The notes under the pieces are model-generated. The model searched no databases and was not told the origin of the DNA. It saw only the letters and a list, made by a program, of their open reading frames with translations. A DNA stretch of 64,000 nucleotides, taken from the NCBI RefSeq assembly GCF_001673315.1, contig NZ_LZLQ01000038.1, positions 39,930 to 103,929 on the forward strand, given 5' to 3'. Of the stretch, positions 1 to 7,945 are shown piece after piece (within the stretch, counting starts at the first letter, position 1; each line of letters starts with the position of its first letter). The position numbers and the translations under genes are program-made. The DNA is from Mycobacterium asiaticum. GTDB lineage: Bacteria > Actinomycetota > Actinomycetes > Mycobacteriales > Mycobacteriaceae.

Positions 1-1
1 A

Positions 2-769
2 ATGTCAGCGGCCACCGGGTACCCCGACGGTCCACCGTGCAACCTGCAAGGGCCCGCCGATCCGATCGTGGGTGTACACGCCACGGTCGCACTGCTGGCC
101 GCGCTCGAACACAAACGCAGAACCGGTGAAGGTCAACTGATCGAGGTCGCGCAGATCGAGGTCGGCGCGGCGGTGACGGCCGAGCCCGTCATCGAATACT
201 CACTGACCCACCAGTTGCGCCAACGAGAAGGGAATCGACACCGCTGTTACGCACAGGGTGTCTATCCGGCCAGTGGCGATGACGAGTGGGTCGCCGTTTC
301 GGTGCGTGATGATGCCGACTGGGCCGCCGTCGTCGACGTGGTCGGTCGTCCTGAACTGAACGAAGATCCGCGGTTGGCCTCACCGGAGGCGCGGCTGCAC
401 AACCACGACGCGTTCGACGAAGTGCTCAGCCGGTGGACTGCGGCCCGGACATCAGACGAGGCCGCCGACTGTCTGCGCCGGGGCGGAGTACCGGCGGAGC
501 GGATACTCACTCCGGACCGCATGTACGACGTCGACCAGCTCCGGGTGCGCGGCTTTTACCAGGAACTCGAGCATCCACTCTCTGGTCGACATCGGTTCCC
601 GGGCTGGCCATTTCGGATCACGCCGGGACCCCGGCGGCATCACCGTGCACCATCGCCGACGCTCGGTCAACACAATGACGAGGTGCTGGGCGCTCTCGGT
701 CTTTCCGATGACGAGCTGACGAAGCTGCGTAGCGATGAGGTTATCGGCGAACGGCTGCTGAACGCTTAG
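2..769 (+). CDS. CaiB/BaiF family III CoA transferase, C-terminal part (5' end outside window)
   Basis: The 255 visible residues are the C-terminal part of a family III acyl-CoA:CoA transferase, which moves CoA between carboxylates to activate an acid for beta-oxidation. The GYPDGPP segment, the AALEHKRRTGEGQ segment and the GLGQHNDEVL-like tail (here LGQHNDEVLG near residue 222) are typical of the family. The usual N-terminal half with the catalytic Asp is missing, so the gene must begin before base 1, and the Met codon at base 2 is internal. It converges on the minus-strand hydratase with a 2-base gap. It may be the second half of a double-domain CoA transferase, which cannot be decided here. 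Confidence 0.88.
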   Translation: MSAATGYPDGPPCNLQGPADPIVGVHATVALLAALEHKRRTGEGQLIEVAQIEVGAAVTAEPVIEYSLTHQLRQREGNRHRCYAQGVYPASGDDEWVAVSVRDDADWAAVVDVVGRPELNEDPRLASPEARLHNHDAFDEVLSRWTAARTSDEAADCLRRGGVPAERILTPDRMYDVDQLRVRGFYQELEHPLSGRHRFPGWPFRITPGPRRHHRAPSPTLGQHNDEVLGALGLSDDELTKLRSDEVIGERLLNA

Positions 770-771
770 GT

Positions 772-1242
772 TCAGGCATCGACCATGGCCGCGATGGTGT
801 CGACTACGCATGCCGGCCGGTCGGACCCCTCAACTTCGACGGTGACTCGCACGGTGGCCCGGCCGCCCGTGTCGTTGCGGTCCACCTTGATGAGCTCGGC
901 GCCGGCGCGGATGCGCGAGTCGACCGGTACCGGGGCAGGGAAGCGAAGCTTGTCAGAACCATAATTGACTTGCATCGACAGTCCCGTTACCCGGTAAATC
1001 TGTTGTACGAGAATGGGAACCAGTGACAGCGTTAAATATCCGTGCGCGATCGTCCTACCGTACGGGCCGTTGGCCGCACGCTGCGCGTCGACATGAATCC
1101 ATTGATGGTCACCGGTCGCCTCGGCGAACAAATCGATTTCCTTCTGTGTGACCTCGTGCCACCCGCTGTAGCCGAGGTGTTGCCCGACGTGCGATTCGAA
1201 ACCGGAGATGCCCTCGTAGACCGTGGGGGAGGCCTGGGTCAT
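772..1242 (-). CDS. MaoC-like (R)-specific enoyl-CoA hydratase, HtdZ/Rv0130 type
   Basis: A single hot-dog-fold hydratase of 156 residues that would add water to trans-2-enoyl-CoA. The hydratase-2 signature is present at about residues 42-52 (ATGDHQWIHVD), with the catalytic Asp and His. The later segments TIAHGYLTL and RFPAPVPVDSRIRA are typical of the mycobacterial Rv0130 group, which this closely resembles. Its ATG overlaps the stop of the upstream amidohydrolase by 4 bases (ATGA), so the two are probably translationally coupled. The family is certain, the physiological substrate is not. Confidence 0.92.
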   Translation of the reverse strand: MTQASPTVYEGISGFESHVGQHLGYSGWHEVTQKEIDLFAEATGDHQWIHVDAQRAANGPYGRTIAHGYLTLSLVPILVQQIYRVTGLSMQVNYGSDKLRFPAPVPVDSRIRAGAELIKVDRNDTGGRATVRVTVEVEGSDRPACVVDTIAAMVDA

Positions 1243-2432
1243 ACCGAGACCTTGAGCCTCAACTGCTCAATGGCGTTGCCGCCCATAATCTTCGCCTTCG
1301 CGGCATCGGAGATGCCGTCAAGCCGGTCGACAAAGCTCAACGGGTCGCCGATGCCTTCAGGGTGGGGAAAGTCGGAGCCGAACATCACGTGATCCTCACC
1401 CATGATGTCGACGATCCCCTTGACGTCGTCCTCGAGGAACGGGTGGATGTAGATGTTGCGTTTGAACACCTCGACAGGATGCTCGTCGAACTCCTTGGGC
1501 ATGATCTTGTACGCGGTGTTGAGCTGTTCGAGAAGATTGCGCACCCAACCGCTGCCATTCTCGACGCAAAAGATTCTCAGGTCGGGGAATCGAGACAGCG
1601 CGCCATGACAGATCATTGCGGCTAAGGTGTCCTCGATCGCGCGGTGCCCCATGACCACCTCGCGCAGTGCGCTGGGTTTGAACGAGAGGTACTCGTCGCC
1701 GCCCTCCCATTCCATGAGGTGCTTCTGGTACCCGCTGTCCGACGCGTGCATCGTCACCGGAATGTCGGCCTTGACAACTTCTTCCCAGAACGGGTCGAAC
1801 TCGGGCAGCCCCATCGAGCGCGAGCCGCCGAAGCGGCTGGGCACCGGGGCTGGGCGAACCAAGAACGTTTTCATTCCTCGTTCGAGGCACCAGTGCAGCT
1901 CCTTGATGGCCTCGTCGACAAGTGGGAGGCAAACGACGGGCGTCGCGAAGATGCGGTCGTGGTAGTTGAACGTCCAGTGTTCGTGCATCCACTCGTTGAG
2001 TGCATGGATGATTGCGTGGGTCAGAATGACGTCGTCGGTGGTGCGCTCCTCGATGAGGCTGGCGAGGGTCGGGTACATGACGCACTGATCGATGCCGAGT
2101 TCATCCATCAGCTCCAACCTGGGAGCCGGAGACTGGTAGGCCGGGATGACATCCATTGCGTCGCCGATGAACTCACGGAAATTCAGGCCCTCTGGATTGT
2201 TGCCCAAAAAGTAGTCCTCGGCGCTGCCCGGCCTGGCCACCCGCGCGAATGTCGGGTTGGGAATCATGTGGCTGATGTGGTCCTTGACGACCAGCTTTGG
2301 CCGTCCGTTGACCTCGACGTAGCCGACCTTACCGCGGTGCTCTCTGGGCAGGTACTTGGTGAGCGCGTCCGTCGTCTCGTACATGTGGTTGTCGATGTCG
2401 AAGACCGGATAGGGCAAGGACCGGATAGACAT
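1239..2432 (-). CDS. Amidohydrolase-2 family metal-dependent hydrolase
   Basis: A TIM-barrel hydrolase of 397 residues in the ACMSD-like amidohydrolase-2 family. Members hydrolyse or decarboxylate cyclic substrates using a bound metal. The N-terminal metal motif appears as FDIDNHMYE, a central His lies in TMHASDSG, and the C-terminal Asp lies in MFGSDFPHPEG. The start was placed at the ATG at 2432 because GGAGGGG lies 8 bases upstream, whereas an in-frame TTG 18 bases further out lacks a good site. It is the first gene of a two-gene operon with the MaoC hydratase and one of four paralogues in this island. The substrate is unknown; cyclic diketone or lactone hydrolysis is possible. Confidence 0.88.
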   Translation of the reverse strand: MSIRSLPYPVFDIDNHMYETTDALTKYLPREHRGKVGYVEVNGRPKLVVKDHISHMIPNPTFARVARPGSAEDYFLGNNPEGLNFREFIGDAMDVIPAYQSPAPRLELMDELGIDQCVMYPTLASLIEERTTDDVILTHAIIHALNEWMHEHWTFNYHDRIFATPVVCLPLVDEAIKELHWCLERGMKTFLVRPAPVPSRFGGSRSMGLPEFDPFWEEVVKADIPVTMHASDSGYQKHLMEWEGGDEYLSFKPSALREVVMGHRAIEDTLAAMICHGALSRFPDLRIFCVENGSGWVRNLLEQLNTAYKIMPKEFDEHPVEVFKRNIYIHPFLEDDVKGIVDIMGEDHVMFGSDFPHPEGIGDPLSFVDRLDGISDAAKAKIMGGNAIEQLRLKVSV

Positions 2433-2512
2433 GTGACTGATCCCCTCCAAAGCAGCGGATATGAACGTTTACGCTGAGTGAAAATGACGTTATCACCAAC
2501 GTCCGGCAACAT

Positions 2513-3157
2513 CTATCCGGGGCCAGGTCCGGAGAGCTCGTTCCACGCTGTCACGACCGCCTCGGTAGTGGTCACCGTGCTCAGCAGGGCCAACGTGTTG
2601 TCGATGATCGATTCCGCGTATTCGCGTGGGTAACCGCATACCGCATCGCGCGGAAGTACGAACTGATAGCTGCGATTGACCGCGTCCATCACAAAGTTCT
2701 GAATCGCGATGTTGACCGAGACACCCACTCCCACAATGGTCTTGATTCCGAGGTTGCGTAGCACCGGGTCGAGGTCGGTACCCGTCATGGGCCCGACACC
2801 GTGCGTACGGGTAAGGACCAGATCGCTTGGATCCGGGCCGAACTCAGGCAGTACCGAAGCGCCCGGGCTGCCCGGAGTCAGTTCGGCTGCGAACGACTTC
2901 CCCGCCATGAACAGCCTGGCATTCGTATTGGACCCGCGGTTGTCTGGGCGCTTTTGCATGACGCAGTGCACGACCGAAACGCCGGCCGCGCGAGCCGCGA
3001 GGAGCAGCTTGGCGATGTTCGGGATCGCTTCCCGCCTGGCTTCCTCTGCCAATAGGGGCAGACCGGCCTGAGGCCCGATCACACCTCCCTGGCATTCCTG
3101 GGTGACCAGGGCGGTGGTGGCGGGGGTCAACAAATCCAACAGCGTGGGTTGTGGCAT
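2513..3157 (-). CDS. Isochorismatase-like (cysteine hydrolase fold) protein with degenerate catalytic triad
   Basis: The 214 residues follow the isochorismatase-like fold: a first strand ALVTQECQGG, the middle segment GTDLDPVLRNLGI and the loop GVGVSVNIAIQNFVMDA. Active members use Asp, Lys and Cys. Here the Asp position is Glu, the Lys region has Arg/Thr, and the nucleophilic Cys position reads Ala, so ordinary cysteine hydrolysis looks impossible. It could be a binding or regulatory homologue. The start has no Shine-Dalgarno; a TAACGT hexamer ends 8 bases before the ATG, which fits a leaderless transcript. It is divergent from the SnoaL-like gene and 80 bases upstream of the amidohydrolase operon. 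Confidence 0.82.
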   Translation of the reverse strand: MPQPTLLDLLTPATTALVTQECQGGVIGPQAGLPLLAEEARREAIPNIAKLLLAARAAGVSVVHCVMQKRPDNRGSNTNARLFMAGKSFAAELTPGSPGASVLPEFGPDPSDLVLTRTHGVGPMTGTDLDPVLRNLGIKTIVGVGVSVNIAIQNFVMDAVNRSYQFVLPRDAVCGYPREYAESIIDNTLALLSTVTTTEAVVTAWNELSGPGPG

Positions 3158-3173
3158 GAGAACACACGTTATC
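3158..3173. promoter_or_regulatory. Candidate operator GAGAA-N6-TTATC (9/10 to the island motif)
   Basis: GAGAACACACGTTATC lies directly before the leaderless ATG of the isochorismatase-like gene. It matches the GAGAA-N6-TTCTC motif at nine of ten arm positions. A second partial copy (GAGAA-N6-TTCCA) follows at 3180-3195. Regulation by the local TetR protein is an inference. Confidence 0.45.
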
Positions 3174-3178
3174 GTGTG
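3163..3178. promoter_or_regulatory. Inverted repeat CACACG-TTAT-CGTGTG in divergent promoter
   Basis: A perfect 6-bp dyad with a 4-base spacer sits between the divergent isochorismatase-like and SnoaL-like genes. It overlaps the partial GAGAA-type operator and the proposed -10 element on the minus strand. Its symmetry suggests a protein-binding site, with no named regulator. Confidence 0.45.
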
Positions 3179-3230
3179 CGAGAATGCGACTTCCAGTCAG
3201 ATTTCTTGGGAGGGGAGATAGGGAGGGTAG

Positions 3231-3668
3231 ATGGAGGTGTGGGAGCTCGGGATCCGTGAGTCGGTACGCCAGACGCTCGCCGACTACACCGCCGCGACCG
3301 ACCGGTTCGATCTGCGCGGTGTCGCCGTCTGCTTCACACCGGACGGCGTCCTCGAGTTCACCGGCGCAGCGCAACCGCTCACCGGTCCCGCGGCGATCGA
3401 GGCGGGGCTCGGTGCTGCTATATCTGAGAATCATGACCCGGCGCGACCGCTGCCAACTCGTGTGCGCCATCATGTTTCAAGCGTTCGGTTTGGTTGCCTT
3501 GCCAGGGACCGTGTTGAGGTCAGTAGTTATTTCGCCGTCCACACCGACATCGGCCTGGACCATTGGGGACGCTATCGCGACGTCCTTGTCCCGCTGGATG
3601 GGCGGTGGCTGTTCGCGCATCGGCGTATCAGCGTGGACGCCTTTGCAGCCGAGAGCCTCATGAGATGA
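3231..3668 (+). CDS. SnoaL-like / NTF2-fold small protein
   Basis: A 145-residue protein of the NTF2-like superfamily, a cone-shaped fold used by small isomerases, hydratases and cyclases. Features include the helical start ESVRQTLADYTAATDRFDLRGVAVCFTPDGVLEF, with its typical D-x-F-D-L-R and tumbling F-x-D-G signature, and a C-terminal sheet ending in DGRWLFAHRRI. It starts at an ATG preceded by GGGAGGG. Its last 11 bases overlap the convergent LLM oxidoreductase. Such proteins often sit in steroid and aromatic catabolic clusters, where they act as isomerases or dehydratases; its exact role here is unknown. Confidence 0.82.
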   Translation: MEVWELGIRESVRQTLADYTAATDRFDLRGVAVCFTPDGVLEFTGAAQPLTGPAAIEAGLGAAISENHDPARPLPTRVRHHVSSVRFGCLARDRVEVSSYFAVHTDIGLDHWGRYRDVLVPLDGRWLFAHRRISVDAFAAESLMR

Positions 3669-4557
3669 ACTTCTCGGCGAATGCGCGCGCGTTGTCGATG
3701 AACTCGGCCCGGTTGGCTCCCTGGGGGGCGATGGTCAGCCAAGTCACGCCCATCGCTTCCAACTGGGCGATCGTGGCATGCCGTTCGTCGGTCGACCTGG
3801 TGTCGTCGAGTAGGTTGCCGGCCGAGAAACAGATATCCAGCGGTTCGGTACGCCCGATCTCGGCCGCGTATTTCTTTGTCCAGGCGATGGCCGACGCTAA
3901 TTCCTCAAGCGTCGAGATTTCTGCGGTACGTGACGCGGTTGCGTAGCCGAATGTGTTGAACGGCGCCCACCCCTGCGCTCGTGCAACCGCACGGCGGGCG
4001 GCAGGCTTGCTGTTGCCACCGACCCAAATCGGTGGCGGGGTTTGAGGTACCGGATACAGTCGCACCCCTCGAGCTGCGAACGAGGTGCCCTCGTACGCGA
4101 CATCAGCGCCGGTGAGCACCTTGCCCAGGACGTCCAGCGCCTCGTCGAGCAACGCCCCACGATTGTCGAAATCTATTCCTAGCGCTCTGAATTCGGGTTT
4201 GAGATAACCCGCGGCGGTGCCGAGTATCAGCCGGCCGCCGGAAAGGACGTCAAGACTCTGGATCGACTTCGCGCCCAGGAAAGGATTGCGGTAGGCGGCG
4301 ATGTAAACGTTGGTGAGCAGCTTTACCTCCGTGGTGGCGGCTGCCGCGAACGACAACGCGACGAACGGGTCCAGGGCGTGGTGACCGCCGTGGTCGAGCC
4401 ATTTCGCGTCGGGGGCGGGGTGATCGGTGACGTGCACGGCGGAGAAGCCGCTCGTTTCACCGACGCGGGCGACTTCGGAAATCGCGTCGGCGGTGACGAA
4501 TTCAGTCACGGCGTCCACCCGCTGGGTGGGCAGTTCGAGGGAGTAAGAGATGGTCAC
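3658..4557 (-). CDS. LLM-class F420-dependent oxidoreductase
   Basis: A 299-residue luciferase-like TIM-barrel oxidoreductase. Mycobacterial members mostly use coenzyme F420 and less often FMN. Recognisable segments are the TDHPAP active-site loop near residue 45, LDPFVALSFAAAAT, LGAKSIQSLDVLSGGRLILG and the PPIWVGGNS strand, all typical of the TIGR03619 group. The GTG at 4557 is chosen because AAAGGA lies 5 bases upstream; translation from 4602 would add unrelated residues. It follows the acyl-CoA dehydrogenase by 10 bases, so the two form one operon. The substrate is not readable; oxidation of a ring ketone or alcohol in the pathway is plausible. Confidence 0.88.
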   Translation of the reverse strand: MTISYSLELPTQRVDAVTEFVTADAISEVARVGETSGFSAVHVTDHPAPDAKWLDHGGHHALDPFVALSFAAAATTEVKLLTNVYIAAYRNPFLGAKSIQSLDVLSGGRLILGTAAGYLKPEFRALGIDFDNRGALLDEALDVLGKVLTGADVAYEGTSFAARGVRLYPVPQTPPPIWVGGNSKPAARRAVARAQGWAPFNTFGYATASRTAEISTLEELASAIAWTKKYAAEIGRTEPLDICFSAGNLLDDTRSTDERHATIAQLEAMGVTWLTIAPQGANRAEFIDNARAFAEKFIS

Positions 4558-4567
4558 ATTCGTCCTT

Positions 4568-5662
4568 TCATGGTGCGGCCAAGGCTGCCAAGCGTTGGGC
4601 ATGGTGGTCGGGGCTGCCGAAGATCAGCTCGGTCGCCTTGGCGCGCCGAACGTAGAGGTGTGCGTCGTGTTCCCAGGTGAACCCGATTCCGCCGTGGATT
4701 CTCATGTTGTCCAAAGCGACTTGCAGAAAGGCTTCCGAGCAGGCCATCTTTGCTACCGACGCAGCGATCGGCAGGTCGCTTCCGTCAGCCGATTCCGCAG
4801 CGTGGATGGCCGCAGAGCGGGCACCCTCGACGAGCACCAGCATGTCCGCGCACCGGTGCTTGACAGCCTGAAAGCTGCCGATGGTGCGCCCGAACTGCAC
4901 TCGCTCCTTGGCGTATCCCACGGCCATATCGAGGCAACGTTGGGCGCCGCCAACCTGCTCGGCGGCCAGCGCGGCGATTGCGAGGTCGCACGTGCGGGCC
5001 AGGCCCGCGTCAGCGTCTCCATCGGTTCCGATCAACCGGGCGGGGGCGTCGTGGAACCTCAGGCATGCGACCTTCCGCGTGCGGTCGAGCGTGGCCAGCG
5101 GTTCACGCGTCAGCCCGTCGGCGTCCGCGGCGACCGCGAACAGTGATGTGCCTGCGCTCGTATTCGCCGCGACGAGAACGACATCGGCGGTATGGCCGTC
5201 GAGGACGAGATTTGCATCGCCGTGAATCCGATGACCGTTGCCGTCGGCTCGTGCCGTCAGTGTGACGGCTTGCGGGTCCCACGCCTCGAGACTGCTGTTG
5301 AGGATCACCGTCGCGGTCATGGATCCGTCGACAAAACGCGGTAGGTAGTCGCCCATCGCGACGGTGTCGCCGCTACAGAGGATCGCTTGCGTGGCGAGTG
5401 CGACGGTGGAGAAGAACGGTGCACATAACAGGGCGGCGCCCATCTCCTCGAACACGATCGCGAGTTCGGCGAAGCTGGCACCCGCACCGCCGAATTCCTC
5501 AGGAACGGCAATGCCGTGCAACCCCAGGTCGTGGGCCATCTGATGCCACACCAATGCGTCATATCCCTCCACGGTGGACATGAGATCGCGTACCTGTCCG
5601 GACGGCGAAGCGGCCGCCAGGAACTGCCGCACCGTGTGTCGGAGTTCGTCGGCTTCACTCAT
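4568..5662 (-). CDS. Acyl-CoA dehydrogenase (FadE-type, 364 aa)
   Basis: An FAD-dependent acyl-CoA dehydrogenase that would introduce the alpha,beta double bond into an acyl-CoA. The N-terminal helical domain contains GLHGIAVPEEFGGAGASFAELAIVFEEMG and the C-terminal FAD/CoA domain contains ERVQFGRTIGSFQAVKHRCADM. The end HGGIGFTWEHDAHLYVRRA is typical of the shorter mycobacterial FadE proteins that often form heteromers with a second FadE. The ATG lies 116 bases from the divergent amidohydrolase start, so the intergenic dyad at 5745-5760 could serve both units. It is first in an operon with the LLM oxidoreductase. Confidence 0.92.
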   Translation of the reverse strand: MSEADELRHTVRQFLAAASPSGQVRDLMSTVEGYDALVWHQMAHDLGLHGIAVPEEFGGAGASFAELAIVFEEMGAALLCAPFFSTVALATQAILCSGDTVAMGDYLPRFVDGSMTATVILNSSLEAWDPQAVTLTARADGNGHRIHGDANLVLDGHTADVVLVAANTSAGTSLFAVAADADGLTREPLATLDRTRKVACLRFHDAPARLIGTDGDADAGLARTCDLAIAALAAEQVGGAQRCLDMAVGYAKERVQFGRTIGSFQAVKHRCADMLVLVEGARSAAIHAAESADGSDLPIAASVAKMACSEAFLQVALDNMRIHGGIGFTWEHDAHLYVRRAKATELIFGSPDHHAQRLAALAAP

Positions 5663-5744
5663 CCTGATTCCTTCGGTGTTTGTCTGGCCGGCCCCGACCC
5701 GGGATAGGCATTGCCGGGAAAGGATAGTATCTTTTCTGAAATAG

Positions 5745-5760
5745 GAGAATCACCATTCTC
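5745..5760. promoter_or_regulatory. Perfect GAGAAT-CACC-ATTCTC inverted repeat (candidate operator)
   Basis: A perfect 6-bp dyad with a 4-base spacer lies 18 bases upstream of the amidohydrolase GTG and 83 bases from the divergent acyl-CoA dehydrogenase. A TAGTAT hexamer at 5725-5730 could be the plus-strand -10 box, placing the dyad just after the start of transcription, as for a TetR-family repressor. The same arms and spacing occur at 12019-12034, with the shorter 5-base arms again at 34181-34196. Confidence 0.7.
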
Positions 5761-5778
5761 GCATGGAGGAGCCGCGCG

Positions 5779-6972
5779 GTGACGAAACTCGACTACGGGA
5801 TCATCGACTGCGACACGCATTGCTATGAGACGCGTGACGCGTTTACTCGATACCTGCCCAGAGAGTTCCAGAATCGCGCGATCACCACCGTTCGCGGAGC
5901 GGACGGGGTCGAGGTAATCCTCGCCGGCCATCGTGTCGCAACCTTCAACAGTGAAGGGGGACTGGGTCTGGACGTCGCATACCGTCCCGGATCGCTGAAA
6001 GAGATGCTCAGACAGATGGGATCCGGCAACCCAGAGGAGTCCTACGAGCCGCAGCCCATGCAACCCGAGTACATCGAGCGTTCAGCACGGCTCGCGGTGA
6101 TGGAAAAGCAGAACGTCGAGCGGATGGTCATCTATCCGAGCGGCATGGCCCTGGCGGCCGAGCACTACGTCGATGACACCGCAGCGCTATACGCAAATCT
6201 CCGGTCCTTCAATCGATGGTTCGACGAGGAATGGGGGTTCAACTACCAGGACCGCATATACGCGACCGGGCTGCTTTCGCTTCGCGACCTCGACTCGGCC
6301 GTCAGCGAAACCGATGCGTTGATCGCGCAGGGTGCGAAGTTTGTCATGCTGCCGACGGGCCCGGCATACGGCAGATCTCCCGGCGACCCCCACTTTGACC
6401 CGATCTACGCCCGGCTGCAGGAAGCGGGCTGCGTCCTGGTGTTCCACATCATGCCGTTCTGGTACTTCGATGCGATCTCACCTGCCTGGGGGCACTGCGC
6501 AGATCCTGCCTCGTGGCACATGTCGGCCTGGCAGTGGATGAACATCTACGGCCAACGCCCGATCGAGGACACCCTCTCAGCGCTGATATTCGACAACCTA
6601 TTCGGCCGCTTTCCCGGGTTGAACGTGCTTGTCGCCGAACACGGTGCAGAGTGGGTGCCCTTCTTCACCAAACACATGGACAAGAGCCGGGGCATGGGTC
6701 GAAATGGTCCATGGATCGGCGGGAAACTGACCGAAAAGCCGTCTGCCATCTTCCGACAGCACGTCCGGGTGGTGCCGTATCCCGAGGACGATACGCCCGC
6801 CATCGTCGCCAGCCTGGGCTATGACGACTGTCTGGTGATGGGCTCCGACTACCCGCATGCGGAAGGACTCGCCGAGCCTGCTGATTTTGTCAAGTTGCTC
6901 GACCCGCTCGACGATGCCACCAAGAAGCGGATCATGCGTGACAACGCTGAGCATCTTATCGGGCGGAGCTAG
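5779..6972 (+). CDS. Amidohydrolase-2 family metal-dependent hydrolase
   Basis: A 397-residue paralogue of the amidohydrolases at 1239, 10821 and 28771. The N-terminal metal motif reads IDCDTHCYETRD, a central His is in LVFHIMPFWYFD, and the C-terminal Asp is in MGSDYPHAEGL. The GTG start is preceded by GGAGGAG with good spacing. It leads a four-gene operon with two acyl-CoA dehydrogenases and an acyl-CoA ligase, so it probably acts on a CoA-pathway intermediate, perhaps cleaving a ring C-C or amide bond. That reaction is inferred from context only. Expression is probably controlled by the dyad just upstream. Confidence 0.88.
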   Translation: MTKLDYGIIDCDTHCYETRDAFTRYLPREFQNRAITTVRGADGVEVILAGHRVATFNSEGGLGLDVAYRPGSLKEMLRQMGSGNPEESYEPQPMQPEYIERSARLAVMEKQNVERMVIYPSGMALAAEHYVDDTAALYANLRSFNRWFDEEWGFNYQDRIYATGLLSLRDLDSAVSETDALIAQGAKFVMLPTGPAYGRSPGDPHFDPIYARLQEAGCVLVFHIMPFWYFDAISPAWGHCADPASWHMSAWQWMNIYGQRPIEDTLSALIFDNLFGRFPGLNVLVAEHGAEWVPFFTKHMDKSRGMGRNGPWIGGKLTEKPSAIFRQHVRVVPYPEDDTPAIVASLGYDDCLVMGSDYPHAEGLAEPADFVKLLDPLDDATKKRIMRDNAEHLIGRS

Positions 6973-6979
6973 ACGCTGT

Positions 6980-7945
6980 ATGGCGGATGATGACCTCGAT
7001 CTCGATCTGCTGCGCGCAGCGGCGCGCGATTTCCTGACCGGCCGCGGCGCTCAAGACTCGGTCAAAGAACTAGCGACCATGGACTGGACGGGGCTGCTCG
7101 TCGAGGAGAATCTCGGTGGCAGCGGGTGGCGTCCTGTGGAGACGACGGTCATCGCCGAGGAACTCGGCCGCGCGCAGAACTCGTCGACCTGGTTTGGGTG
7201 TGTGCTATCCGCTGCCGCGTTGGCTTCGGCACCTGGCGAGGTGCGCGACCGATGGTTGCCCGCGATGCTCGACGGAACCGCGATGGCGGGCTGCGCACAG
7301 TCCGGCGACACCGTCCGGGTTGCGCGTGGAGAGGCGATTGACATTCTGGTCACACTGGGGCACAACGGAATTCATCTGTTCGAATTGGCCGAAGCAATCC
7401 CGCGAAGCCGTGATGGCGAGCTGTTGGATGTCGACCGCGCCGCATGGCGCATCGAGGTCGGTGGGGCGGACAGCTTGTTGATCGGTAGCCCGCAACGAGC
7501 GGATCAGCTGCTGGCCGTGGCGAGAGTCTTGCTCAGCGCGGATTCGCTGGGCGCCTTTTCGAGCACGTTCGAGCGGCTGGTCGGTTACCTGAAGGAGCGG
7601 ATCGCCTTCGGTGTGCCGATCGCGAGTTTTCAAGCGGTGCAACATCGGCTGGTGGACTTGCTGGTCTTCGAGGCAAAGGCGCGCGCGGTCATTGTGAAAG
7701 CTGCCCGCGCACTGGCGGCGGGTGATATCTCGGACCACGTGATCGCCTTGTCCGCCGCGGCGCACGCGTTTGTCGCCGCGAAGGCAACGGCTGCCGTGGA
7801 CGAGTGCATGCAGTTGTCGGGCGGCATCGGATTCACCTGGGAGTACCCGTTGCATCACGAACTGCGCCGAGTGTTCACGAACGGCTATCTACTCGGCACG
7901 GCTCGCTCCAGCCGTAGTCTCGTTGCGGAGAGGTCGGGCTGGTGA
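6980..7945 (+). CDS. Acyl-CoA dehydrogenase, short subunit (321 aa)
   Basis: A short FadE-like protein that lacks much of the usual N-terminal helical domain. It starts at ATG 6980, where MADDDLDLDLLRAAARDFL begins the family homology; earlier in-frame codons lie inside the amidohydrolase. ERIAFGVPIASFQAVQHRLVDLL and the GGIGFTWEYPLHHELRRV end are characteristic. Its stop overlaps the start of the next, longer dehydrogenase by 4 bases. In mycobacterial steroid side-chain catabolism, such short/long FadE pairs form alpha2beta2 heterotetramers with one FAD site per heterodimer. I infer the same arrangement here. Confidence 0.88.
   Translation: MADDDLDLDLLRAAARDFLTGRGAQDSVKELATMDWTGLLVEENLGGSGWRPVETTVIAEELGRAQNSSTWFGCVLSAAALASAPGEVRDRWLPAMLDGTAMAGCAQSGDTVRVARGEAIDILVTLGHNGIHLFELAEAIPRSRDGELLDVDRAAWRIEVGGADSLLIGSPQRADQLLAVARVLLSADSLGAFSSTFERLVGYLKERIAFGVPIASFQAVQHRLVDLLVFEAKARAVIVKAARALAAGDISDHVIALSAAAHAFVAAKATAAVDECMQLSGGIGFTWEYPLHHELRRVFTNGYLLGTARSSRSLVAERSGW

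Noticed and set aside
1644..2477. 277-codon plus-strand frame antisense to the amidohydrolase
   Set aside because: Valine/glutamate-rich shadow with no homology or ribosome site; the minus-strand gene explains the region.
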